A stretch of 64,000 nt of DNA from Phalacrocorax aristotelis (GCF_949628215.1 NW_027441375.1:310001-374000), one strand, 5' to 3'; shown: positions 1-12,262, counted from the stretch's first letter. A program made the numbers and translations. Notes: generated by a model not told the origin, from the letters alone.

Positions 1-1072
1 CGACCCACGACAGCGCTCGGCCCGGGGCCGCTGCTGCCCGCACCCCGCCGCCCCCCCGGGGGCTCCGCGGACCGGGAGACCCCACAGCCCAAACCCGCCG
101 ACCCACAGCGCGCCCGGCCATGCGGCTCCTCACCTGCTCTGGCGCGGCTCCGGCTGCCCCACGGCCCGGCACGGAGCCGAACCCGGCCACCGGACCATCC
201 GCCAACCCCCCCAACCCCCGGACGCTCCGGGACGGTTCTCGTCCCTTTTCGCTCTGACGCCTCGAGCCGAGCCGGCCCCGCTCCTCCGAGCTACCGGCGG
301 TGCCCGCTCTGCTGCTCGGGGCCGGGCCCTGTTCTCGCCCGGACGCGAGAAGCCGCTCCGGGGTCTTCTCGGTGCGTCCAGCCCCGTGCCGTGCCGGAGC
401 GGGGAGAGCCGGGTACGAGCGCGGAGCCCTGGGGCAGGGGTTGTCCCAGTGCCGCCGACGGTGTGTGGGGGGGGTGTCGTCGTCCCCCGCCCCACGCGGG
501 GGGCGCACACACGGTACACCCGCGGGCAGGGGCATCCCCGGGGAGCCGTGCGGCCGGGCTGCGCCGTAGGAGGGGAAGGTGATGTTGGTTTCCCATTTTC
601 CCCGCAAACTGATCCTCCCCCCCGGCCCCCCCTTTCCCGCGCGTTACAGCCCGCGAAAAAGCTTTTAACAACCCGATCGACAACACTCCCTTTATCCCTC
701 TTCCAGCAGCAGCAGCAGCAGCAGCGAGAGATTAAGGCAACTGCAGCAGAGGGGAGGAAGGCAAGGAGAGCCTTTTCAAGCAAGGGCAGGACAAAATGCA
801 CGGCGTGGACAGGCACAGGAGAGGCTGCATTATCTGGAAAGCACAACGCCTGCCCAAGGGCAGAAAATAAGGAACGAATTGTTTCCAAGGAGCTGCAGCA
901 GACGAATCACCTTTTTCTTTATTGCACTCCTGCCCTTTGTTATCCAAAGCGATAGGCTTCACCACCGGGCAGAAAATAGCTGCCTAGATTTACACGGACA
1001 ACCAGAAACAATCAAGCCACCCAGCAAGAAGTTCGCAGCAGAGGTATAACCCATCAGCAGCTAAAACATTTG
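1..1072. other. CpG-rich duplicon copy A, upstream part
   Basis: GC-rich, CpG-dense DNA that matches 43620-44689 almost base for base, with small indels in G or C runs (for example near 470 against 44090). The match starts at the window edge, so the segment is cut here. It holds a (CAG)7 tract after a pyrimidine-rich stretch, and from about 890 it becomes less GC-rich. Open frames cross it on both strands, but the two copies do not keep the same frames, so I see no supported coding gene. On the minus strand, CTCACCTGC near 129-137 could be a splice donor. Likely CpG-island or first-exon-type DNA; function unknown. Confidence 0.75.
704..724 (+). repeat. (CAG)7 trinucleotide tract, copy A
   Basis: Seven CAG units follow a pyrimidine-rich stretch ending CTCTTCCAG, which resembles a 3' splice acceptor running into repeated CAG. 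Copy C has the same seven units at 44321-44341, so the tract length is unchanged between the large duplicates. Confidence 0.85.
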
Positions 1073-1879
1073 TTACGCAGGCACAACTAGGCACTAAACA
1101 AAGGCTTTCCAACACTGGAGGTCTAGAACAGGTAGACATTAGCACAGAAGCACAAGGGGCTCCGTCACACTGCACAAATCTCCCGTGCCTACACACGCAC
1201 ACGTTCAGAAGTTAGTTATCAGAAAACGCCCGACTCAGCCATTTGCCACAGTCACGAGACTCACGACATGACACACGAGGTGGGCTCAGAGTTTTAAGGC
1301 AAGAAATACCTCCCCCACCCCCCACCAGAGATCTTTCAGGCTCCAGACCTGCCATCTCCCCGCACCAAACGTAACCGGCCAAAGGGTTTCAGGTGACCCA
1401 AAACACAGTACACAAAAAATAACCGGGGAGAGCCCTACATTGTGGAAAAGCGAACGATGCCCGACCGGGGCTTCTCTGCGGGGCCCGGCCCCCGCCCCGC
1501 CCCCGGCCCGACCCGCACGGAGATACCCCCCGGCCCGCGCCAGGCCTCACCTCACACGGAGACCCACCCGCTGCCCGAACTCACCCACCAGCGCTCTCCG
1601 GACCCCGGACACGGCCGCGCTGCTCTCTCAGGCGGCTGCCGCAGGCGAGGCTCGGGCCCCGCCAGGCCTCCAGGCGTCCCGAGGGGCTGCCGGCCACCGC
1701 AGGGGATGGCTGCCGGCGGCCGGACCGCCGCGGCGCTCCCCGCCCAGCTCCGAGCAGGCTCCGCCGGCCGCGGGCTTCCCACGCCGGGCCGCAGAGGGGC
1801 CCCGGCACCGCACAGGGACGCCTCGCGACCCGGCCGCCACACGCACCGGCCCTTCGGCCTCCACACGCACCGCTCCCGC

Positions 1880-2015
1880 CCCCGCTCCGACGCGCCGCGC
1901 ACGCGCCACCGGAAGCCCGAGCCCCGCGGGGCGGCCCTTAAAGGGCGGCCGGAAGGAACGGCCCCCACCGGCCCCGCCCCCGCGCCGGACCGCCCCCGCG
2001 CCCAGCCGGTGAGCG
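1880..2015. promoter_or_regulatory. Candidate bidirectional CpG-island promoter core, copy A
   Basis: Seen: two ETS-type CCGGAAG motifs (1909-1915 and 1949-1955), a near-palindromic TATA-like CCTTAAAGG (1936-1944) and a GC box CCCCGCCCC (about 1972-1980). Plausible splice donors flank this core: GGTGAGC near 2009-2015 on plus, and GTGAGT on minus (reverse complement ACTCAC at 1579-1584). All of these recur in copies B and C. Such clusters are typical of divergent CpG-island promoters; transcription here is inferred only. Confidence 0.5.
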
Positions 2016-2032
2016 CCAGCGCCCCCTGCTGG
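2016..2032 (-). promoter_or_regulatory. CTCF-like binding motif, copy A
   Basis: CCAGCGCCCCCTGCTGG is the reverse complement of the standard vertebrate CTCF core (CCAGCAGGGGGCGCTGG). It lies 290 bases before the first array repeat and is intact in all three duplicon copies. Motif match is by eye; occupancy is unknown. Confidence 0.7.
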
Positions 2033-2275
2033 CCGGGCCGCGCTCAGCTCGCGAGGGCGCCGAGGGCCGGGCGGAGCGGGACGCGCCGGCTCGGGGCCAG
2101 CGCCTTCTCGGGGCGAGCGGGAAACCCCTGCGGGCCCCGGTCACGGCCGGGCAGAGCCGCGCGCCCTCCGAGAGCTGCTGAACGGGGCTGCCGCTCGTGA
2201 CACATACCGAGCCGTCTGCGACGGGAGCGGGCAGAGGAGGAAGGGGCCGGCGGCCGCGGGGCCCTGGCCCCAGGC

Positions 2276-2293
2276 GGGGGGGGGGGGGGGGGG
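2276..2293 (+). repeat. Poly-G run of 18
   Basis: Eighteen consecutive G between the CpG island and the array. Copies B and C have GGGGGGG-A-GGGG here instead, so A has expanded or lost the interrupting A. It could form a G-quadruplex and is a likely assembly-sensitive site. Confidence 0.85.
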
Positions 2294-2490
2294 CTGGGGC
2301 CCGGGGGGCCGCCCCCCTCCTCACAGTTCCCTCACAGTTCCTTCCCAGTACATAACAGTTACCTCCCAGTACATCCCAGTACATCCCAGTAGATCCTGGT
2401 ACATCCCAAATCCCTGCCAGTTCCACCCGGTACAACCCAGTACAAGCCTGTACATCCTAGTTCCTCCACAGTACATCCCAGGGCATCCCC

Positions 2491-3767
2491 GCACATTGTA
2501 GTGCCTCCCAGTACATCCCAGTTCCCTCCCAGTACTGGGAGGGACCTGGGATGCACTGGGAGGGAACTGGGACGTACTGGGAGGGACCTGGGATGTACTG
2601 GGATGTAATGGGACGGAACTGGGATGTAATGGGACGGAACTGGGAAAGAAGTGGTAGTGAACCGGGAGGGAATTGGGATGTACGGGGATGAACTGGTAGG
2701 GAACTGGGATGTACTGGCATGGAACGGGGATGTATTGGGATGGACAGGAACGGAACTGGAATGTACAGCGATGTATTGGCATGTACTGGCAGCGAGCTGG
2801 GATTTACTGGGATGTACTGGGAGGAAACTGGGATATACTGGGAGGAAACTGGGATATACTGGGAGGCATTGGGAGGGAAGTGGGTGTCAACTGGGACATT
2901 CCAGTTTCCTCCCAGTACATCCCAGTTCCCTACCAGTGCAGCCCAGTACATCCCAGTTCCCTCCCAGTCCGTCCCAATCCCCTCCCAGTACATCCCAGTT
3001 CCCTGCCAGTATGTCCCAGTACATCCCAGTTCCCTCCCAGTACATACCAGTTCCCTCCCAGTACATCCAAGTTTCCTCCCAGTTCCCTCCCACTACATCC
3101 CAGTACATCCCAGTTCCCTCCCAGTACATACCAGTTCCCTCCCAGTACATCCCAGTACATCCTGGTACATCCCAGTTCCCACCCAGTACATCTTACTACA
3201 TACCAGTTCCCTCCCAGTTCACTCCCAGTACATCCCAGTACTTCACAGTTCCCTCCCAGTAGATCCCAGTACGTCCCAGTTCCCCTCAGTACATAACACT
3301 TCCCTCCCAGTACATACCAGTACATCCCAGTGTCCTCACGGTACGTCCCAGTTCCCTCCCAGTACATCCCAGTTCCCTCCCAGTTCCCTCCCAGTACATA
3401 CCAGTTCCCTCCCAGTACATCCCAGTTCCCTCCCGGTACATCCCAGTTCCCTCCCAGTACATCCTACTACAGACCAGTTCCCTCCCAGTTCCCTCCCAGT
3501 ACATCCCAGTACATAACACTTCCCTCCCAGTACATACCAGTACATCCCATTGTCCTCACAGTACGTCCCAGTTCCCTCCCAGTACATCCCAGTTCCATCC
3601 CAGTACATCCCAGTTCCCTCCCTGTTCCTTCCCAGTACATAACAGTTACCTCCCAGTACATCCCAGTAGATCCTGGTACATTCCAAATCCCTGCCAGTTC
3701 CACCCGGTACAACCCAGTACAAGCCTGTACATCCTAGTTCCTCCACAGTACATCCCAGGGCATCCCC
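2491..3767. repeat. Higher-order unit, type H1
   Basis: First complete unit. The palindromic centre is at 2528-2539, the G-rich arm runs to about 2887 and the C-rich arm follows. H1 is defined by the marker GTCCGTCCCAATCCCCTCCC (here near 2966). A duplicated stretch with TACATAACACTTCCC appears twice near 3290 and 3510, making it longer than other H1 units. Confidence 0.8.
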
Positions 3768-5033
3768 GCACATTGTAGTGCCTCCCAGTACATCCCAGTT
3801 CCCTCCCAGTACTGGGAGGCACCTGGGATGTACTGGGAGGGACCTGGGATGTACTGGGAGGGAACTGGGATGTGCTGGGATGTAATGGGACGGAACTGGG
3901 ATGTAATGGGACGGAACTGGGATGTATTGGGAGGCACTGGGAAAGAAGTGGTAGTGAACCGGGAGGGAATTGGGATGTACGGGGATGAACTGGTAGGGAA
4001 CTGGGATGTACTGGCATGGAACGGGGATGTATTGGGATGTACAGGAACGGAACTGGAATGTACTGCGATGTACTGGGATGTACTGGGAGCAAACTGGGAT
4101 TTACTGGGATGTACTGGGAGGAAACTGGGATATACTGGGAGGCACTGGGAGGGAAGTGGGTGTCAACTGGGACATTCCAGTTTCCTCCCAGTACATCCCA
4201 GTTCCCTACCAGTGCAGCCCAGTACATCCCAGATCCCTCCCAGTACATCCCAGTTCCCTCCCAGTCCGTCCCAGTACATCCCAGTACATCCCAGTTCCCT
4301 CACAGTACATCCCAGTTCCCTCACAGTTCACACACAGTTCACTCCCAGTTCCATTCCAGTACATCCCAGTACATGCCACTTTCCTCCAAGTAAACCCCAG
4401 TTCCCTCCCACTACATCCAAGTTCCCTCCCACTTCCCTCTAAGTACATCCCAGTACTTCACAGTTCACTCCCAGTACATCCCAGTTCCCCCTCGGTACAT
4501 AACAGTTCCCTCCCAGTACACCCCACTACATCCCAGTTCCCTCCCAGTATGTCCCACTACATCCCAGTTCCCTCCCAGTAAATCCCAATTCCCAACACTT
4601 TCCACCCAGTACATCCCAGTTCCCTCCCAGTACATCCCAGTTCCCTCTAAGTACATCCCAGTACTTCACAGTTCCCTCCCAGTTCACTCCCAGTTCCCTC
4701 CCAGTACATCCCAGTTCCCACCCAGTACATCCCAATACTTCATAGTTACCTCCCAGCACGTCCCAGTACGTCCCAGTTCCCCTCAGTACATAACACTTCC
4801 CTCCCAGTACATACCAGTACATCCCAGTGTCCTCACAGTACATCCCAGTTCCCTCCCAGTACATCCCAGTTCTCTCCCAGTTCACTCCCAGTACATAACA
4901 GTTACCTCCCAGTACATCCCAGTACATCCCAGTAGATCCTGGTACATCCCAAATCCCTGCCAGTTCCACCCGGTACAACCCAGTACAAGCCTGTACATCC
5001 TAGTTCCTCCACAGTACATCCCAGGGCATCCCC
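3768..5033. repeat. Higher-order unit, type H2
   Basis: About 1266 bases. H2 is defined by TTCACACACAGTTCACTCCC followed by TGCCACTTTCCTCCAAGTAA (near 4375) in the C-rich arm. Other H2 units start at 9310, 21331, 23813 and 27500. Confidence 0.8.
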
Positions 5034-6048
5034 GCACATTGTAGTGCCTCCCAGTACATCCCAGTTCCCTCCCAGTACTGGGAGGGACCTGGGATGTACT
5101 GGGAGGGAACTGGGACGTACTGGGAGGGAACTGGGATGTACTGGGATGTAATGGGACGGAACTGGGATGTATTGGGAGGCACTGGGAAAGAAGTGGTAGT
5201 GAACCGGGAGGGAACTGGGATGTACGGGGATGAACTGGTAGGAAACTGGGATGTACTGGCATGGAACGGGGATGTATTGGGATGTACAGGAACAGAACTG
5301 GAATGTACAGCGATGTATTGGCATGTACTGGCAGCGAGCTGGGATTTACTGGGATGTACTGGGAGGAAACTGGGATATACTGGGAGGAAACTGGGATATA
5401 CTGGGAGGCATTGGGAGGGAAGTGGGTGTCAACTGGGACATTCCAGTTTCCTCCCAGTACATCCCAGTTCCCTACCAGTGCAGCCCAGTACATCCCAGTT
5501 CCCTCCCAGTCTGTCCCAATCCCCTCCCAGTACATCCCAGTTCCCTGCCAGTATGTCCCAGTACATCCCAGTTCCCTCCCAGTACATACCAGTTCCCTCC
5601 CAGTACATCCCAGTTCCCTCCCAGTTCCCTCCCACTACATCCCAGTACATCCCAGTTCCCTCCCAGTACATACCAGTTCCCTCCCAGTACATCCCAGTTC
5701 CCACCCAGTACATCCTACTACATACCAGTTCCCTCCCAGTTCACTCCCAGTACATCCCAGTACTTCACAGTTCCCTCCCAGTACATCCCAGTACGTCCCA
5801 GTTCCCCTCAGTACATAACACTTCCCTCCCAGTACATACCAGTACATCCCAGTGTCCTCACGGTACGTCCCAGTTCCCTCACAGTACATCCCAGTTCCCT
5901 CCCAGTTCACTCCCAGTACATAACAGTTACCTCCCAGTACATCCTAGTAGATCCTAGGACATTTCAAATCCCTGCCAGTTCCACCCGGTACAACCCAGTA
6001 CAAGCCTGTACATCCTAGTTCCTCCACGGTACATCCCTGTGCATCCCC
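5034..6048. repeat. Higher-order unit, type H1
   Basis: About 1015 bases, with the H1 marker in the slightly altered form GTCTGTCCCAATCCC near 5508. Confidence 0.75.
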
Positions 6049-6243
6049 GCACATTGTAGTGCCTCCCAGTACATCCCAGGTCCCTCCCAGTTCACTCCCA
6101 GTACACAACAGTTACCTCCCAGTACATCCCAGTAGATCCCAGTACATCCTGGTACATCCCAAATCCCTGCCAGTTCCACCCGGTACAACACAGTACAAGC
6201 CTGTACATCCTAGTTCCTCCACGGTACATCCCAGGACATCCCC
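6049..6243. repeat. 195-base short unit without G-rich arm
   Basis: The interval between two consecutive marker stretches is only 195 bases and lacks the palindrome and G-rich arm. Units of exactly the same length start at 19490, 51634 and 60048, each introduced by the variant CATCCCTGTGCATCCCC. Confidence 0.8.
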
Positions 6244-9200
6244 GCACATTGTAGTGCCTCCCAGTACATCCCAGCTCCCTCCCAGTACTGGGAGGGACCT
6301 GGGATGTACTGGGAGGGAACTGGGATGTACTGGGAGGGACCTGGGATGTACTGGGATGTAATGGGACGGAACTGGGATGTAATGGGACGGAACTGGGAAA
6401 GAAGTGTTAGTGAACCGGGAGGGAATTGGGATGTACGGGGATGAACTGGTAGGGAACTGGGATGTACTGGCATGGAACGGGGATTTATTGGGATGTACAG
6501 GAACAGAACTGGAATGTACAGCGTTGTATTGGCATGTACTGGCAGCGAGCTGGGATTTACTGGGATGTACTGGGAGGAAACTGGGATATACTGGGAGGAA
6601 ACTGGGATATACTGGGAGGCATTGGGAGGGAAGTGGGTGTCAACTGGGACATTCCAGTTTCCTCCCAGTACATCCCAGTTCCCTACCAGTGCAGCCCAGT
6701 ACATACCAGCTCCCTCCCAATCCGTCCCAATCCCCTCCCAGTACATCCCAGTTCCCTGCCAGTATGTCCCAGTACATCCCAGTTCCCTCCCAGTACATAC
6801 CAGTTCCCTCCCAGTACATCCCAGTACATCCTGGTACATCCCAGTTCCCACCCAGTACATCCTACTACATACCAGTTCCCTCCCAGTTCACTCCCAGTAC
6901 ATCCCAGTACTTCACAGTTCCCTCCCAGTACATCCCAGTACGTCCCAGTTCCCCTCAGTACATAACACTTCCCTCCCAGTACATACCAGTACATCCCAGT
7001 GTCCTCACGGTACGTCCCAGTTCCCTCCCAGTACATCCCAGTTCCCTCCCAGTTCACTTCCAGTACATAACAGTTACCTCCCAGTACATCCCAGTAGATC
7101 CTGGTACATCCCAAATCCCTGCCAGTTCCACCCGGTACAACCCAGTACAAGCCTGTACATCCTAGTTCCTCCACAGTACATCCCAGGGCATCCCCGCACA
7201 TTGTAGTGCCTCCCAGTACATCCCAGTTCCCTCCCAGTACTGGGAGGGACCTGGGATGCACTGGGAGGGAACTGGGACGTACTGGGAGGGAACTGGGATG
7301 TACTGGGATGTAATGGGACGGAACTGGGATGTATTGGGAGGCACTGGGAAAGAAGTGGTAGTGAACCGGGAGGGAACTGGGATGTACGGGGATGAACTGG
7401 TAGGAAACTGGGATGTACTGGCATGGAACGGGGATGTATTGGGATGTACAGGAACGGAACTGGAATGTACAGCGATGTATTGGCATGTACTGGCAGCGAG
7501 CTGGGATTTACTGGGATGTACTGGGAGGAAACTGGGATATACTGGGAGGAAACTGGGATATACTGGGAGGCATTGGGAGGGAAGTGGGTGTCAACTGGGA
7601 CATTCCAGTTTCCTCCCAGTAGATCCCAGTTCCCTACCAGTGCAGCCCAGTACATCCCAGTTCCCTCCCAGTCCGTCCCAATCCCCTCCCAGTACATCCC
7701 AGTTCCCTGCCAGTATGTCCCAGTACATCCCAGTTCCCTCCCAGTACATACCAGTTCCCTCCCAGTACATCCAAGTTTCCTCCCAGTTCCCTCCCACTAC
7801 ATCCCAGTACATCCCAGTTCCCTCCCAGTACATACCAGTTCCCTCCCAGTACATCCCAGTTCCCTCCCGGTACATCCCAGTTCCCACCCAGTACATCCTA
7901 CTACATACCAGTTCCCTCCCAGTTCACTCCCAGTACATCCCAGTACTTCACAGTTCCCTCCCAGTACATCCCAGTACGTCCCAGTTCCCCTCAGTACATA
8001 ACACTTCCCTCCCAGTACATCCCAGTACATCCCAGTGTCCTCACAGTACGTCCCAGTTCCCTCCCAGTACATCCCAGTTCCCACCCAGTACATCCCAGTT
8101 CCCTCCCTGTTCCTTCCCAGTACATAACAGTTACCTCCCAGTACATCCCAGTAGATCCTGGTACATCCCAAATCCCTGCCAGTTCCACCCGGTACAACCC
8201 AGTACAAGCCTGTACATCCTAGTCCCTCCACAGTACATCCCAGGGCATCCCCGCACATTGTAGTGCCTCCCAGTACATCCCAGTTCCCTCCCAGTACTGG
8301 GAGGGACCTGGGATGTACTGGGAGGGACCTGGGATGTACTGGGAGGGAACTGGGATGTGCTGGGATGTAATGGGACGGAACTGGGATGTATTGGGAGGCA
8401 CTGGGAAAGAAGTGGTAGTGAACCGGGAGGGAACTGGGATGTACGGGGATGAACTGGTAGGAAACTGGGATGTACTGGCATGGAACTGGGATGTATTGGG
8501 ATGTACAGGAACGGAACTGGAATGTACAGCGATGTATTGGCATGTACTGGCAGCGAGCTGGGATTTACTGGGATATACTGGGAGGAAACTGGGATATACT
8601 GGGAGGAAACTGGGATATACTGGGAGGCATTGGGAGGGAAGTGGGTGTCAACTGGGACATTCCAGTTTCCTCCCAGTACATCCCAGTTCCCTACCAGTGC
8701 AGCCCAGTACATCCCAGTTCCCTCCCAGTCCGTCCCAATCCCCTCCCAGTACATCCCAGTTCCCTGCCAGTATGTCCCAGTACATCCCAGTTCCCTCCCA
8801 GTACATACCAGTTCCCTCCCAGTACATCCCAGTTTCCTCCCAGTTCCCTCCCACTACATCCCAGTACATCCCAGTTCCCTCCCAGTACATACCAGTTCCC
8901 TCCCAGTACATCCCAGTTCCCTCCCGGTACATCCCAGTTCCCACCCAGTACATCCTACTACATACCAGTTCCCTCCCAGTTCACTCCCAGTACATCCCAG
9001 TACTTCACAGTTCCCTCCCAGTACATCCCAGTACGTCCCAGTTCCCCTCAGTACATAACACTTCCCTCCCAGTACATCCCAGTACATCCCAGTGTCCTCA
9101 CAGTACGTCCCAGTTCCCTCCCAGTACATCCCAGTTCCCTCCCAGTACATCCCAGTTCCCTCCCTGTTCCTTCCCAGTACATAACAGTTACCTCCCAGTA

Positions 9201-9309
9201 CATCCCAGTAGATCCTGGTACATCCCAAATCCCTGCCAGTTCCACCCGGTACAACCCAGTACAAGCCTGTACATCCTAGTTCCTCCACAGTACATCCCAG
9301 GGCATCCCC
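6244..9309. repeat. Three consecutive H1 units (952, 1057, 1057)
   Basis: The units starting at 7196 and 8253 have the same 1057-base length and near-identical internal order: open frames recur at an exact 1057-base offset. This is a clear recent tandem duplication of a whole unit. Confidence 0.85.
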
Positions 9310-10576
9310 GCACATTGTAGTGCCTCCCAGTACATCCCAGCTCCCTCCCAGTACTGGGAGGGACCTGGGATGTACTGGGAGGGACCTGGGATGTACTGGG
9401 AGGGAACTGGGATGTACTGGGATGTAATGGGACGGAACTGGGATGTAATGGGACGGAACTGGGAAAGAAGTGGTAGTGAACCGGGAGGGAATTGGGATGT
9501 ACGGGGATGAACTGGTAGGGAACTGGGATGTACTGGCATGGAATGGGGATGTATTGGGATGTACAGGAACGGAACTGGAATGTACTGCGATGTACTGGGA
9601 TGTACTGGGAGCAAACTGGGATTTACTGGGATGTACTGGGAGGAAACTGGGATATACTGGGAGGCACTGGGAGGGAAGTGGGTGTCAACTGGGACATTCC
9701 AGTTTCCTCCCAGTACATCCCAGCTCCCTACCAGTGCAGCCCAGTACATCCCAGATCCCTCCCAGTACATCCCAGTTCCCTCCCAGTCCGTCCCAGTACA
9801 TCCCAGTACATCCCAGTTCCCTCACAGTACATCCCAGTTCCCTCACAGTTCACACACAGTTCACTCCCAGTTCCATTCCAGTACATCCCAGTACATGCCA
9901 CTTTCCTCCAAGTAAACCCCAGCTCCCTCCCACTACATCCAAGTTCCCTCCCACTTCCCTCTAAGTACATCCCAGTACTTCACAGTTCACTCCCAGTACA
10001 TCCCAGTTCCCCCTCGGTACATAACAGTTCCCTCCCAGTACACCCCAGTACATCCCAGTTCCCTCCCAGTATGTCCCACTACATCCCAGTTCCCTCCCAG
10101 TCCATCCCACTTCCCTCCCAGTAAATCCCAATTCCCAACACTTTCCACCCAGTACATCCCAGTTCCCTCCCAGTACATACCAGTTCCCTCCCAGTACATC
10201 CCAGTACTTCACAGTTCCCTCCCAGTTCCCTCCCAGTTCCCTCCCAGTACATCCCAGTTCCCTCTAAGTACATCCCAATACTTCATAGTTCCCTCCCAGC
10301 ACGTCCCAGTACGTCCCAGTTCCCCTCAGTACATAACACTTCCCTCCCAGTACATCCCAGTACATCCCAGTGTCCTCACAGTACATCCCAGTTCCCTCCC
10401 AGTACATCCCAGTTCTCTCCCAGTTCACTCCCAGTACACAACAGTTACCTCCCAGTACATCCCAGTACATCCCAGTACATCCTGGTACATCCCAAATCCC
10501 TGCCAGTTCCACCCGGTACAACCCAGTACAAGCCTGTACATCCTAGTTCCTCCACAGTACATCCCAGGGCATCCCC
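9310..10576. repeat. Higher-order unit, type H2
   Basis: About 1267 bases. Its body from about 9.7 to 10.5 kb recurs at an offset of 11,990 bases (about 21.7-22.5 kb), including local variants such as the CAGCTCCCTACCAG form. Confidence 0.8.
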
Positions 10577-12262
10577 GCACATTGTAGTGCCTCCCAGTAC
10601 ATCCCAGTTCCCTCCCAGTACTGGGAGGGAACTGGGATGTACTGGGAGGGACCTGGGATGTACTGGGAGGGACCTGGGATGTACTGGGATGTAATGGGAC
10701 GGAACTGGGATGTATTGGGAGGCACTGGGAAAGAAGTGGTAGTGAACCGGGAGGGAACTGGGATGTACGGGGATGAACTGGTAGGAAACTGGGATGTACT
10801 GGCATGGAACGGGGATGTATTGGGATGGACAGGAACAGAACTGGAATGTACAGCGATGTATTGGCATGTACTGGCAGTGAGCTGGGATTTACTGGGATGT
10901 ACTGGGAGGAAACTGGGATATACTGGGAGGAAACTGGGATATACTGGGAGGCATTGGGAGGGAAGTGGGTGTCAACTGGGACATTCCAGATTCCTCCCAG
11001 TACATCCCAGTTCCCTACCAGTGCAGCCCAGTACATCCCAGTTCCCTCCCAGTCCGTCCCAATCCCCTCCCAGTACATCCCAGTTCCCTGCCAGTATGTC
11101 CCAGTCCGTCCCAATCCCCTCCCAGTACATCCCAGTTCCCTGCCAGTATGTCCCAGTACATCCCAGTTCCCTCCCAGTACATACCAGTTCCCTCCCAGTA
11201 CATCCCAGTTCCCTCCCAGTTCCCTCCCACTACATCCCAGTACATCCCAGTTCCCTCCCAGTACATACCAGTTCCCTCCCAGTAAATCCCAGTACATCCC
11301 GGTACATCCCAGTTCCCACCCAGTACATCCTACTACATACCAGTTCCCTCCCAGTTCACTCCCAGTACATCCCAGTACTTCACAGTTCCCTCCCAGTACA
11401 TCCCAGTACGTCCCAGTTCCCCTCAGTACATAACACTTCCCTCCCAGTACATACCAGTACATCCCAGTGTCCTCACAGTACGTCCCAGTTCCCTCACAGT
11501 ACATCCCAGTTCCCTCCCAGTTCACTCCCAGTACATAACAGTTACCTCCCAGTACATCCTAGTAGATCCTAGTACATTTCAAATCCCTGCCAGTTCCACC
11601 CGGTACAACCCAGTACAAGCCTGTACATCCTAGTTCCTCCACACTACATCCCAGGACATCCCAGGACAAGAGCCTCCCAGTACATCCCAGTTCCCTACCA
11701 GTGCAGCCCAGTACATCCCAGTTCCCTCCCAGTCCGTCCCAATCCCCTCCCAGTACATCCCAGTTCCCTGCCAGTATGTCCCAGTACATCCCAGTTCCCT
11801 CCCAGTACATCCCAGTTCCCTCCCAGTACATCCCAGTTCCCTACCAGTTCCCTCCCACTACATCCCAGTTCACTCCCAGTTCCCTCCCAGTACATACCAG
11901 TTCCCTCCCGGTACATACCAGTTCCCACCCAGTACATCCTACTACATACCAGTTCCCTCCCAGTTCACTCCCAGTACATCCCAGTACGTCCCAGTTCCCC
12001 TCAGTACATAACACTTCCCTCCCAGTACATACCAGTACATCCCAGTGTCCTCACAGTACGTCCCAGTTCCCTCCCAGTACGTCCCAGTTCCCTACCAGTA
12101 CATCCCAGTTCCCTCCCTGTTCCTTCCCAGTACATAACAGTTACCTCCCAGTACATCCCAGTAGATCCTGGTACATCCCAAATCCCTGCCAGTTCCACCC
12201 GGTACAACCCAGTACAAGCCTGTACATCCTAGTTCCTCCACAGTACATCCCAGGGCATCCCC
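10577..12262. repeat. H1 unit with internal duplication plus a partial H1 unit
   Basis: The first unit carries the H1 marker twice, 48 bases apart (about 11057 and 11105). A variant junction, CCAGGACATCCCAGGACA near 11650-11668, then joins straight into the middle of an H1 C-rich arm, skipping the palindrome and G-rich arm. The same variant marker is found only at the distal end of the array (28740-28770). Confidence 0.75.
10590..10649. repeat. Perfect 60-base palindrome
   Basis: Thirty base pairs on each side of an AGTACT centre pair without a mismatch. It sits at the C-rich to G-rich switch of a higher-order unit. It could extrude as a cruciform or form a hairpin in single strands. Confidence 0.9.

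Larger units (their letters stand above)
1073..2321. other. CpG-rich duplicon copy A, array-proximal part (present three times)
   Basis: This part is shared by copies A, B (30717-31920) and C (44690-45920). It begins at TTACGCAG, runs through moderately GC DNA and then a very GC-rich CpG island from about 1440, and ends directly at the first minisatellite repeat. Copies differ by small indels: an extra ACACGACATG-type repeat in B, about 80 bases of C-rich sequence near 1490-1570 missing from B, and a longer G run in A. Minus- and plus-strand frames of 130-250 codons exist but look like GC-rich chance frames. Confidence 0.8.

Noticed and set aside
386..955. 189-codon plus-strand frame with a polyglutamine run from (CAG)7
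   Set aside because: The frame is not kept in copy C, where it breaks in the GC-rich part; more consistent with untranslated CpG-island sequence.
1552..1968. Minus-strand 138-codon frame in the CpG island as a first coding exon
   Set aside because: Extreme GC content gives long chance frames; there is no recognised domain and copies differ by indels (for example C lacks bases near 45498).
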